From Tubiluchus corallicola (Eukaryota; Priapulida; Priapulimorpha; Priapulimorphida; Tubiluchidae), in the NCBI GenBank assembly GCA_030141605.1, contig JAQGDQ010000515.1:42501-93188 (forward strand): DNA of 50,688 nucleotides. Direction: 5' to 3'. The notes below the pieces were generated by a model. The model ran no database searches. It saw nothing but the letters and a program-made list of their open reading frames with translations, and was not told the origin of the DNA. Position numbers and translations under genes: made by a program. Each line of letters starts with the position of its first letter. The stretch's first letter is position 1. Shown here one piece after another: positions 34,101 to 40,300 of this stretch.

Positions 34101-34221
34101 TAAGCCGGTTTCGAGTGTTAGAACCGAATACGTTAAACACGTCGTGGATGACCTTGAGAAAGATGCTGTTGACGACGTCGTGGATATTAACGACCGAAGG
34201 CGTGAAATCAAACCAGAATGA
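15836..34221 (+). CDS. TMCO4: TMCO4, DUF726 alpha/beta-hydrolase membrane protein (12 exons, 5' incomplete)
   Basis: Exons: 15836-15993, 16997-17144, 18092-18224, 20841-20938, 21767-21910, 23620-23739, 25151-25315, 27332-27468, 29476-29560, 30786-30903, 31740-31857 and 33202-34221. All junctions are GT-AG and keep one reading frame, giving about 814 residues without the extreme N-terminus. Order in the product: an N-terminal helical region, a basic stretch (KLERKKRERIRKAKR), two to three Gly/Ala-rich membrane segments (exons 4-5), the conserved YKMKQRVGAVEEF block, then an alpha/beta-hydrolase region with nucleophile motif GFSLG (exon 9) and VVSGRIVNGYCRGDWLL (exons 10-11). The match to vertebrate TMCO4 is strong through LKAVDIRT. 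About 310 further acidic residues in exon 12 have no counterpart in the vertebrate protein as I know it. The family includes yeast Mil1 and is lipase-like; the substrate is not established. Confidence 0.93.
16013..16134. repeat. (TC)n microsatellite in TMCO4 intron 1
   Basis: About 40 CT units with a few TTTC and GTCT interruptions, starting 20 bp downstream of the exon 1 donor. Confidence 0.93.
16259..16560 (-). mobile_element. MITE family 1, truncated copy in TMCO4 intron 1
   Basis: The terminal half of family 1, from CACAAACGTGTAGTTCATCG to TTGGGTCCAGTTTTGCTTTAA. The other half is missing. Confidence 0.7.
16938..16990 (-). mobile_element. MITE family 1 terminal fragment abutting the exon 2 acceptor
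   Basis: AGAGTAGATTGTTTTGGCCT through GAGTCCGGTTTTGCTTTAA is the family 1 end. Six bases later comes the acceptor AG of exon 2 (TTTGCAG at 16990-16996), so the pyrimidine-rich run before the splice site is transposon-derived. Confidence 0.75.
16997..17144 (+). CDS. TMCO4: TMCO4 exon 2
   Basis: Phase 0 entry and phase 1 exit (GATG|GTAAGC). It encodes IRSAMYHILNGEGG through LIKDLVALAVSDG. Confidence 0.9.
17427..17650 (+). mobile_element. Dispersed repeat family 3 copy in TMCO4 intron 2
   Basis: TATTGACAAGATACAGTAAT through AAATGGCTGCGCTTAACGGT and AATTTACAAGTTTTATACAG matches the reverse complement of about 47470-47700, and the left part matches 7962-8012. The 102-residue frame starting at 17542 arises from this repeat and is not a gene. 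Confidence 0.7.
18092..18224 (+). CDS. TMCO4: TMCO4 exon 3, with its 3' boundary copied in a downstream array
   Basis: Acceptor CTCCAG|GTAGTTACG; donor ACGGA|GTGAGT. It encodes GSYDARLRTFIRHLCFLLRI to EHDYELTE. The last 18 coding bases plus the donor are the founder-like sequence of the tandem array at 18225-19133. Confidence 0.92.
18206..19133. repeat. Exon-intron boundary minisatellite, 17 units including the exon copy
   Basis: Units of about 47-56 bp, each with CACGACCACGAGTTAACGGA followed by GTGAGTTACCTACACTAAT and ATTATTAACATCA. The first unit is the real end of exon 3 (HDYELTE) with its 5' splice site; 16 more follow in the intron, at about 18266, 18313, 18364, 18420, 18472, 18528, 18585, 18641, 18697, 18749, 18800, 18856, 18912, 18968, 19024 and 19080. 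The donor GGA|GTGAGT or AGA|GTGAGT is kept in every copy. The variant order of units 6-10 recurs in units 12-16, showing higher-order duplication. Confidence 0.95.
19693..19925. repeat. CAA/CGA/TGA trinucleotide-type array in TMCO4 intron 3
   Basis: Impure CAACAACAACGACAAC motifs. The Asn/Gln/Thr open frame across it is an artefact. Confidence 0.9.
20587..20660 (-). tRNA. tRNA-Thr(CGT)-like sequence, probably a pseudogene or SINE head
   Basis: On the minus strand a 74-nt cloverleaf can be drawn. The acceptor is GATACGG with CTGCATC (one A-C mismatch and one G-U pair) and the discriminator is A. The D arm starts TGGCCGTGTGGTC, the anticodon stem is a perfect TCTGC/GCAGA with loop CTCGTAA, and the T loop is GGTTCAAATCC with one stem mismatch. 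The anticodon reads CGU (Thr). The normally invariant A14 is T, and two stems carry a mismatch, so a functional tRNA is doubtful. It lies antisense in TMCO4 intron 3. Confidence 0.55.
20841..20938 (+). CDS. TMCO4: TMCO4 exon 4
   Basis: The acceptor TTTCAG precedes GGAGGAGAAG; donor ATAG|GTTGGT. It encodes the basic run EEKLERKKRERIRKAKR followed by the first Gly/Ala-rich hydrophobic segment AAIGVGAVAGGALIG. Confidence 0.92.
21190..21400. repeat. GT-rich minisatellite in TMCO4 intron 4
   Basis: Repeats of GTGGATGGTGTGATTGGTGT and GTGTGGTGGGTGTGCTGTGG, about three to four irregular units. One strand is strongly G-rich. Confidence 0.8.
21767..21910 (+). CDS. TMCO4: TMCO4 exon 5
   Basis: Acceptor ACGCAG|GTTTGACG; donor ACAG|GTATTT. 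It encodes the Gly/Ala-rich membrane region GLTGGLAAPLFAAG through LFGVAGAGLTG, nearly residue-for-residue like vertebrate TMCO4. Confidence 0.95.
23287..23528. repeat. Near-perfect inverted repeat, 86-bp arms, 70-bp loop
   Basis: Arms 23287-23372 and 23443-23528 are reverse complements, with a single mismatch found by eye near the outer end. The inner ends meet at ACTCGAGTTA/TAACTCGAGT. It lies in TMCO4 intron 5, about 90 bp before the exon 6 acceptor, and would fold as a long hairpin in the transcript. It could be a foldback transposon. Confidence 0.92.
23620..23739 (+). CDS. TMCO4: TMCO4 exon 6
   Basis: Acceptor TTTTTCAG|GGTACAAG; donor GAAA|GTATGT. It encodes GYKMKQRVGAVEEFEFQ and LHITIAVSGWLADTTE, a block conserved in the family. 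Confidence 0.94.
23815..24080. repeat. (TGAC)n tetranucleotide array in TMCO4 intron 6
   Basis: Impure GACTGACTGACTG with ATTGATTC and CAACTGACC interruptions. Confidence 0.93.
24229..24290 (-). repeat. tRNA-derived fragment, SINE-like
   Basis: On the minus strand CTGCGGTTCAAATCCCGAC contains a pol III B-box (GGTTCAAATCC), but no full cloverleaf can be drawn. Probably the 3' part of a decayed tRNA-derived SINE. Confidence 0.35.
24690..25103 (-). mobile_element. MITE family 1 copy in TMCO4 intron 6
   Basis: From ACTATTGATAACATCACAAG to TTGGGTCCAGTTTTTTACTTTAA; the far end is truncated. It stops 47 bp before the exon 7 acceptor. Confidence 0.7.
25151..25315 (+). CDS. TMCO4: TMCO4 exon 7
   Basis: Acceptor TTGTACAG|ATGCATTTCG; donor ATCAG|GTGTGT. 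It encodes AFRAPWISMLNSLEQYCLKW through SLKYTILSG. Confidence 0.94.
25316..25780. repeat. Minisatellite at the exon 7 donor, seven units of about 60 bp
   Basis: Units read GGTTTTGCCTGGTAAATGGC then TCAGTTATATGATCTTGTCA and AGAGTGATGATGAATTGATT. The part GCTCAGTTATATGATCTTGT plus CAGGTGTAATG aligns with the real exon 7 boundary (from 25293) at 23 of 31 positions, including the splice AG|GTGT. Units 1 and 2 retain AG|GT; later ones have AAGAG or CAGAT. Confidence 0.85.
25970..26210. repeat. 25-28 bp tandem array, GCACAACAAAGCGTTCACG unit
   Basis: About nine copies of TTGTGCACAACAAAGCGTTC ACGAG in TMCO4 intron 7, with TG/CG transitions between copies. Confidence 0.92.
26338..26640. mobile_element. 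Solo ends of TA-type MITEs
   Basis: On the minus strand 26338-26372 reads TACAGCGGAACCTCGACTTA. On the plus strand 26514 onward reads TACAGTAAACTCCTCGTAAC, followed by repeated AACTCAAA motifs. The second matches the reversed end of the 41567-41935 array (GGAGTTTACTGTA). Both resemble terminal inverted repeats of Tc1/pogo-type elements. Confidence 0.45.
26896..27180. repeat. AT-rich repeat, paralogue of 27690-27875
   Basis: ATAATTATTTTATAATGTTT and the following 175 bp, including AAATTGCATTTTTCAACATA, are repeated in direct orientation downstream of exon 8. The rest is TTTATTTATT and TTAATTAA low-complexity sequence. Confidence 0.75.
27332..27468 (+). CDS. TMCO4: TMCO4 exon 8
   Basis: Acceptor TTGCGCAG|GCTTATTG; donor CAACAG|GTAACG. 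It encodes LLTAIAWPTSLMSLASIIDN, PWSVCLQRS and GRQLADVLLSRQQ, a strong family match. Confidence 0.95.
27583..28155 (-). mobile_element. MITE family 1 copy carrying an AT-rich insertion
   Basis: Family 1 sequence (GTGCTACTGTAATATATTCA to GCGTCCGGTTTTGCTTTAA) is split at about 27690-27875 by the AT-rich repeat also found at 26896. Confidence 0.7.
28430..28506 (-). mobile_element. MITE family 1 terminal fragment
   Basis: TTTCCTTTCAATATTTTAAA to GGGTCCGGTTTTGCTTC only. Confidence 0.65.
28690..29400. repeat. Dispersed repeat shared with 44590-44800
   Basis: ATGCAAAAGTATATAAAAAC at about 28720 and 44613, and GTAACAAAG-like AACAAAGTGACGGCCTGCCA at about 29235 and 44723, occur in the same order and orientation. 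The 134-residue frame here is part of this repeat and is not supported as a gene. Confidence 0.55.
29476..29560 (+). CDS. TMCO4: TMCO4 exon 9, nucleophile elbow
   Basis: Acceptor CTTCCAG|GGAAAACG; donor AAAAG|GTACCG. It encodes GKRPVTLVGFSLGARVIYNC and on to SKRKG. GFSLG is the GXSXG motif with the likely nucleophile serine. Confidence 0.95.
29724..30215. repeat. 22-23 bp minisatellite in TMCO4 intron 9
   Basis: About 21 units of GGAAGAAATGTATGACAGGA CG, with GGCAGG and GATGGG variants. Purine-rich on the plus strand. Open frames on both strands are artefacts. Confidence 0.94.
30786..30903 (+). CDS. TMCO4: TMCO4 exon 10
   Basis: Acceptor TTTTCAG|ATTGCGAA; donor TGCAG|GTAATG. It encodes DCEGIVEDVVLLGAPVPGD through VVSGRIVNGYC. 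Confidence 0.95.
31005..31545 (-). mobile_element. MITE family 1 copy in TMCO4 intron 10
   Basis: From AAAGTGTTTCTGATAATTAA to TTGGGTACAGTTTTATTTTAAA. Nearly full length. Confidence 0.72.
31611..31739. repeat. Triplicated 3' splice region of intron 10, 43-bp period
   Basis: Three tandem copies of GTTGAATACTTTATCGTGTA CAGTAACATTCTATGTTTC start at 31613, 31656 and 31699. Copy 1 ends TTTCGG, copy 2 ends TTTCAG|ACG, and copy 3 ends TTTCAG|AGGTGAC, the real acceptor of exon 11. At least two competent acceptors therefore sit 43 bp apart. Confidence 0.93.
31740..31857 (+). CDS. TMCO4: TMCO4 exon 11
   Basis: Acceptor TGTTTCAG|AGGTGACTGG; donor GATGTG|GTAAGC. It encodes RGDWLLKFLYRTATTSLSVA, then DDRRMHNVNLSDVV. 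Confidence 0.95.
31920..32535. repeat. (GTAG)n/(GTAA)n array in TMCO4 intron 11
   Basis: About 600 bp of GTAGGTAGGTAAGTAAGTAG, starting about 60 bp after the exon 11 donor. Many units read TAGGTAAGTA, which contains AG|GTAAGT, the consensus 5' splice site. YLPTYLPT frames on the minus strand are artefacts. Confidence 0.95.
33202..34221 (+). CDS. TMCO4: TMCO4 exon 12 with lineage-specific repeat tail
   Basis: Acceptor TTCTTACAG|GTGAACGG. The first 28 residues (VNGHRDYVKKLPIVLKAVDI and RTIDEV) close the conserved domain. The remaining roughly 310 residues are charged and probably disordered. They include six exact-period 20-residue repeats (consensus VHNEGEELMTGGHDELSEST, 33733-34092) and end at TGA 34219. 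The +1 frame stays open to 34510 with similar composition, suggesting a late frameshift. Confidence 0.92.
   Translation: MNGHRDYVKKLPIVLKAVDIRTIDEVDPVNSSPARVPKNPIGRLAVSSSSSDVELAKKSKQTSVKGSSSLNALQQAARASGRGSASADAVVESAKDALTAETEKENEGKEKRIIMKKGNGDQVSKDLRTKDLTTVDDNSECVQRTETEISEKTVENKPAEETLDAAGQKRNGNAMESVHNEGEELMTGGHDELSDSTVHNEGEELMAGGHDELSESTVHNEGEELMTGGHDELSESTVHNKDEELMTGGHDELSESTVHNKDEELMTGGHDELSESTVHNEGEELMTGGHDELSESIVQDKPVSSVRTEYVKHVVDDLEKDAVDDVVDINDRRREIKPE
33733..34092 (+). repeat. Six 60-bp in-frame coding repeats
   Basis: Starts at 33733, 33793, 33853, 33913, 33973 and 34033; a seventh begins at 34093 and diverges at once (IVQDKPVSS). Changes are mostly silent or swap NEG for NKD, consistent with recent expansion under frame constraint. 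Confidence 0.95.
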
Positions 34222-34755
34222 GACCAGCAGCAAACCTGCTCAAGAGACGGTTAATCCGCCTCTAACCGATGAAAATGTGATGAGCAGCACCGAGAAATTA
34301 GAAAATCTTAATGCACTTGGTTCAGACCGCCAGGCTGAAATCGCATCGAACGACATGTGTGATCTTAGTGAAAACTTTGTTAAGAATGAAATCTGTGATG
34401 CAATCCATGCCGAGCTGTTGTGTTGTATGCCACTGTCTAGTCTAGAAAGCTTCCCGTTGACAGTCACTGACAGCAGTCAGTGCTGTACTGATGATGATAA
34501 TTGTCAGTGACTGTATATACAGGGTGGACGCAGAAAAGTAAGCTGCTTTTAAAGTGCCGTAAAGCTGAGAATTCTTATTTAAATTCCTTATAAATTTTAT
34601 TGTCTGAAATAGAAATGTGGTTTTAGAACTTAAATGCTAATTTATGACAAGAAAGTGCGAAAAAACCATTTTATATTTGACATTAGTATATTGTGTTGTC
34701 TTTACGGTATTGATATTTTCTTTATTGTATTGGATATTATTATGATTGTATTATC

Positions 34756-34761
34756 AATAAA
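34756..34761 (+). terminator. Candidate TMCO4 polyadenylation signal
   Basis: AATAAA at 34756, 535 bp after the TMCO4 stop and the first clear hexamer found downstream. A second lies near 35141. Confidence 0.45.
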
Positions 34762-37060
34762 GCCATTGAGCAATTCATTCGATTGAGAAAAATATAAGTG
34801 CCAGGAAAAAGAATTGAACAGTTTTTCATGTAACTGAAAGGATAAATTATATTACTTGTTTGTTTTGAAAATGAGAGATTTTTATTTTAACTATATTAAA
34901 AGCTCTAATCTCTTCATTTTTTTATTTAATATTTGGTATTATTCGCAATACAGGCATTCGGGACAAAATGTTTCGCTCAAATGCAAAGAGAAAATATTTC
35001 TTTCAACTTACTGTTTTTAAATAAACGGCTTACTTTTCTGTGTTCGTCAATTACATGTGAAAGCAAAATCGTCCATAAGTATTACGCTTTTCTCATTGAA
35101 GTTGAGGTCAGTTTGTGTGAGCTTGCATAGGAAAATCAACAATAAAGCTTGTCTAGTTATTCATATATCCTGAATCTCTATTTCATGAGGTTCATTTTGA
35201 TACCAAGTTCATCGCTCTACGTTATTTCTAAGCTGAGATAATCAACATTGAAGTTGAGGTGCAGGCTACGCACTGAAAAACATAACCTTGAGAAAATCTC
35301 TGTTAAAGTCAGCCATTGTTTTTGTCGCGTATCTGCAAAACACTTAGCAACCGTACGACAGTGTGGTTGCCATGGATTTTACAAGAGCAAATTGAATTTA
35401 CGTTTAAACCCAGTAGATGGCTCTTCCTGGGTATGATCTGATCTGCTCTTGAGTGAGTAAGCAGCTATAAAATTAGATTTTTTGTATTTTTGGACGTTTT
35501 CCTCATGATTTGATGCTAGAATATAAAAGTATATATTCTTTTTTTATATATATTTAGCATTTGTTTCATAAAAAATAAAAAATCGACATTTGACCAGATT
35601 TTTGGTGCTTTCTACTTTGAGGCATCAAAACTTAGGTTTAACTATGCCAACTTATGGACGGTTTTGGTTTGCAAGCACACATACCGTTAGCAGATTGTCT
35701 TAGTGACGGACATTGTCAAGTGATCTGCTTGCGAAAAAAACCATTTTGCTGTGTTTTGAACGTGATGCAAATGGAATTGGAAATGAATTTTAAATCGTGT
35801 TTTGTGTTATGAGGTGTGTAAAAACGTCGTCCTTACAAATGATCTTATAAAAATGAAAATTTGGCAATTTTGATATTCAATTTCTGCATTTTTCGTGTTG
35901 CGGCTGTGGAAAGACTAATTACTATTATTCCGTTTTCTTAGGAATGCATTTAATTTGCGTTTTTTCTACCAACCGGATTAAAAACTCCCGCAAGTCTTTC
36001 CCGGGGGATGTGTAAAATTCAATTTCCTGTTTCAAATCCATCCACTAAAAGTTTTTATAACCACACAAATGATCTGAGATTCGTTTGTCATGTGATTAAA
36101 AATTTATTTATTTACTTTTCTAATTTTTTGTGACGCATGTAAATTATTTGTAAGGTTGTGCATATAGCCCATTTTTAAAGTTTTATCAAGTGAATTTATG
36201 ACTGACTATTGAGTCACGACAAGTGCGTGTAGATTAATTATTCACTAATTAATTAGTAATTATTAATAATTAACTAACTAATAATTAATTAGTAATTGTT
36301 AATAATTAACTAATTAATAATGAATTAGTAACTATCAATAATAAACTAATTAATTATTAATAATTAATTAATTATTCACTAATTCATTATTGTTAATTAA
36401 TTAAACCTTAAATAATATTTAAGGCTAATGAAAGATGAACTGACACTTATAGGATTTTTTAAGCAAATTTGACTATAATGATGACAGTTTAAAAGCCGCT
36501 GGTTCAATTCAGCCCTAGTGAGGACTTTTTCGCATTTACTTTTAACGAAGTTTGTTTTAGAAAATGTTATAATTGTTGTCTTAATTCCAACACGTTGCAC
36601 GTAGGAATGTGTGTTAAGCTTTTGATAAATCTTACGTACCAAGTTTTAATTAGAGAGATTCATTTTGCGATTACTATTATTAGTGTAATTAGTAATTTTT
36701 TACAAATTGTATGATTATATTTTACGTACTGCTACGGAACTTACGGACTAACTTGTTGTACTGTTACGTCCCACTATTTGTTTATTGTCTTTTAAAGTGA
36801 CAAACATTTTGTTTCAAATGTTTTTTGGTGAATTAATGTAATAAATTTTGAAAATCAAAGAGACAACTAGTTATTAATCAGTTTACCTGTTCTGGGGGCA
36901 TGGTGGGGAAAAGGGATGACCGTTGAAGAGGGGCGTTAAGCACACTTCTGTCAAGGGCGTGAAATTACCTAGAGCCGGCCTTGACAACAACGTATCATTT
37001 TGCAGGTAGATTTCCCCCACTTTATTCCGAACCAGAAGCTAGCAATAATGGGTCTGATTT
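34762..37060. other. Intergenic region between TMCO4 and ERI1, AT-rich
   Basis: No exon is supported. 36225-36410 is a TTAATTAGTAATTATTAA-type palindromic low-complexity tract. Near 36500 the string CTGGTTCAATTC resembles a pol III B-box. 36970-36980 (AGAGCCGGCCTTG) looks like a solo hAT-type end. Confidence 0.4.
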
Positions 37061-37064
37061 TGCA

Positions 37065-38040
37065 ATACTGTAGTCTTCGTAACACTCGCACAATCGTAAC
37101 ACTCGCGTAATTGTAACGCTTCGTAACAATCACACAATCATAACGCTTCGTAACACTTGTGCAATCGTAACACTCGCACAATCGTAACTCTTCGTAACAC
37201 TCGCACAATCATAACGCTTCGTAACACTTGTGCAATCGCAACACTTTGTAACACTCGCACAATCGTAACACTTCGTAACACTCGCACAATCGTAACTCTT
37301 CATAACACTCGCGCAATCGTAACATTCGCGCAATTGCAACGCTTCGTAACACTTGCGCAATCGTAACGCTTCGTAACACTCGTGCAATCGTAACACTCAC
37401 GCAATTGCAACGCTTCGTAACACTTGCGCAATCGTAACACTCGCGTAATCGTAATGCTTCGTAACACTCGCACAATCGTAACGCTTCGTAACACTTGTGC
37501 AATCGCAACGCTTTGTAACACTTGCACAATCGTAACGCTTCATAACACTCGCGCAATCGCAACACTTCGTAATACTCGCACAATCGTAACACTCGCACAA
37601 TCGTAACTCTTCATAACACTCGCGCAATCGTAACACTCGCGCAATGGCAACGCTTCGTAACACTTGCGCAATCGTAACGCTTCGTAACACTCGCGCAATC
37701 GCAACGCTTCGTAACACTTGCGCAATCATAATACTCGCGTAATCGTAATGCTTCGTAACACTCGCACAATCGTAACGCTTCGTAACACTTGTGCAATCGC
37801 AACGCTTTGTAACCCTTGCACAATCGTAACGCTTCATAACAGTCGCGCAATCGCAACGCTTCATAATACTCGCACAATCGTAACACTTGCACAATCGTAA
37901 CTCTTCATAACACTCGCGCAATGGCAACGCTTCGTAACACTTGCGCAATCGTAACGCTTCGTAACACTCGTGCAATCATAACACTCGCGCAATCGCAATG
38001 CTTTGTAACACTCGCGCAATTGTAATGCTTCGTAACACAC
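37065..38040. repeat. 1-kb array of CGTAACACTCGCGCAAT-type units
   Basis: About 38 units of 26-27 bp alternating CTTCGTAACACTCGCGCAAT and CGTAACG, with some shorter 16-bp CGTAACACTCGCACAAT units. Many CpGs vary to TG or CA, suggesting methylation decay. RLRECYEAL-type frames on the minus strand are artefacts. Confidence 0.95.
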
Positions 38041-38269
38041 AACTAGCAAATGAAAGAACTTGAAAAGTATTTATAAAATGTTCTTATATATTTACAATTT
38101 TGTGTCATAAATGTTATTAAACAAGATTCAATTTTGACAAATGAGTGTCAAGGATAGTGTAAGCTGCACTATAGTATAATCACTGCAATTGTGCCCAAAA
38201 TGGCAGACAACTTTCATTATAAATTTTGTTATTGTGCAAAAAAGACGTTTATCAAAAAAAACGTCCACA

Positions 38270-38734
38270 TTAAAGGACAAGAAAAGGCCTAGTTAATGCA
38301 AGTCTCAAAAAATTGTCGCTAAAGAATTATAACGGCTAGAGGCAATCTTAAGTGTTTATCGTACTCACGTTAAAATAATTTCCTGTTTGTTTTCATTTCA
38401 AGTACTCCCGCGAGACTGTCACAGCGGCGCCATATTAGATGGCGTCACAGACCCACAACACAAATCTTTATAGTACACGTGCTCAGAACTCACTGCGACT
38501 GTGTTCGAGTGATGTCATGCCACGTGATCAGTCATATGCTGGCTTTTCAAATGGCGGACTAAATGAAACATATCTGCGCAAACGTTTACTGCAGCGGTTG
38601 GAATATTTTACAAAAATTGGAGTAAATGCAAAAACGTGAATACTTTATTCACGTAAGATTATACTTAGGTGATATAATTTTTTATTTCGAATTTTATGAG
38701 GCTTACTTTGGTTGGCCATTTTCTTGTCCTGTAA
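38270..38734. mobile_element. MITE family 2, both ends present
   Basis: Starts TTAAAGGACAAGAAAAGG and ends ATTTTCTTGTCCTGTAA, so the inverted termini are AGGACAAGAAAA. The left flank is TTAA and the right is GTAA. The 5' half matches 7574-7750. Confidence 0.7.
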
Positions 38735-39584
38735 GTCCTTGCTTAACGAATCTAATGCAGTCCAGCAAAACTCGACGTTAAGCGAAACGTCATTAAACGA
38801 AGCTGAGACGTCCACTGAAAGTAGTGTAAAAGAACTGAGATACGTCACTGAGGGTAAAATCTATGCTGCTTTAATTTAAGCGTATAAATTAAACATTTTG
38901 TGAGTTTTATTCACACTTCTACTGATTAATTTCTTTCTTTTTGCTTGAAACTACATATCTTTCTTACCGGTATCTAGTTAGACTTGCTGGCGGTTTCTTT
39001 TAACGATACTGGCAGTTATCGGCGTAGTGAAAGCCAGGCCTTGGATAATGTCATGAATGTAGTACTAGGTGGTTGTTATAGAAACACGATGCAGATAAAT
39101 TTCCTTGATGTAAATCTCTTGAACTAGGCTTTTAGAGGCGTATAAACAGATTTTGCTTAATACAAACAGCTAGCATTTAGTGCATAGTTGGTCAGGAAGG
39201 AAAAACATATCATAATCGTAGTGTTTTACGTTAGAAGTATGTTTTTAGATACAATTTATACCATTTTTAGTGCTTTTAATTAGGTAAAAAGTAGTTAAAT
39301 AAAAAAAAGACTTTGGGGAAAGTAATAAAATCGTCGTTAAAGCGAGACATGCGTCGTCAAGTTAAAAAAATCGTCGTTAAAGTGAAACGTGTGTCATTGA
39401 GTGAAAAAAAATCGTCGTTAAAGTGAAACCTGTGTCATTGAGTGAAAAAAATCGTCGTTAAAGTGAAGCATGTGTCATTGAGTGAAAAAAATCGTCGTTA
39501 AAGTGAAACGTGCGTCGTTAAGTGAGGAGACGGTGTCAAAAACAAAACGTCGCTAAACGGGGTGTTGTTAAGCGAGGACTTACT
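38731..39584. mobile_element. TIR element with internal 41-bp repeats
   Basis: Left end GTAAGTCCTTGCTTAACG; right end, reversed, GTAAGTCCTCGCTTAACA. It directly abuts the family 2 element. At 39335-39525 lie five copies of a 41-bp unit, TCGTCGTTAAAGTGAAACGT plus GTCATTGAGTGAAAAAAA. The termini resemble pogo/Tigger-type non-autonomous elements. There is no transposase. Confidence 0.65.
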
Positions 39585-39870
39585 ACAATATGACGCATTA
39601 GCCTCACAATCCAATCTGTCAAGCAACAATGTTCTCAACTCACTACATATAAACCATGGACAGTGAAGCACTAGGCACGCAATGCAAATTGACAGTCGCA
39701 CTGTCTCTTTGAAGCCCATCTGCCAGGCTGTCACGTCACGCCTTTTGCCGTAAACTAGGGATTCAAACCAGTAATGTCCAACTTTTCTAAACACACTGTA
39801 ATATAGCACATTCAGCACACAACTACGACATGACTTTCATAAATAAGGCTTTAAGCTATTTGATAACTCT

Positions 39871-40300
39871 TTACTGTTTCTCTTCACTTTTTCCTCTTTC
39901 TTTCTCCTCTTCCTCTGATTCACCATCGCTAACTTCTAGGAAGAATAAGTTCTGCGCTTCTCTCTTTCCCACCGGAATTGCCAGTTTAGCGCCGGAGGCG
40001 GAGTCGGTCAGCAGATCGTCCACAGCCGGATTCAGTTTCTCGTTTATTCTCAACTCCGCTCCGTCGCGCAACGCGCAGATGACGACGCGTGCGATGTTGC
40101 GGGCGTCGTCCAGTCCGCTGTGCTGTCGACCTTCCAGCGTCAGACCGAGCGCTTCCAGCATCGCTATCAAGTTCGTGCGCTGCGTGTCGTAAAAATTACC
40201 GAACGTCTTTCGCACGTTGATCCATCGCTTGCCCCACCTCGGAAACGGAAGCCCACTGATTTGACACTGGCCACGTAAGAAACGACCCATGTCCCAAGGC
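39871..40300 (-). CDS. ERI1: ERI1 last exon
   Basis: Acceptor TTTACAG|GCCTTGGG. It encodes PWDMGRFLRGQCQISGLPFP through HSGLDDARNIARVV and RINEK, then a roughly 50-residue tail to TAA at 39871-39873. GC content is clearly higher than in its surroundings. Confidence 0.95.

Noticed and set aside
33219-34211. Long minus-strand open frames opposite TMCO4 exon 12
   Set aside because: Shadows of the coding exon; Ser-rich frames mirror the Glu/Asp-rich repeat.
37065-38049. Overlapping open frames with RLRECYEAL repeats
   Set aside because: The unit length keeps frames open on both strands; the same array reads differently in each frame and has no splice or start context.
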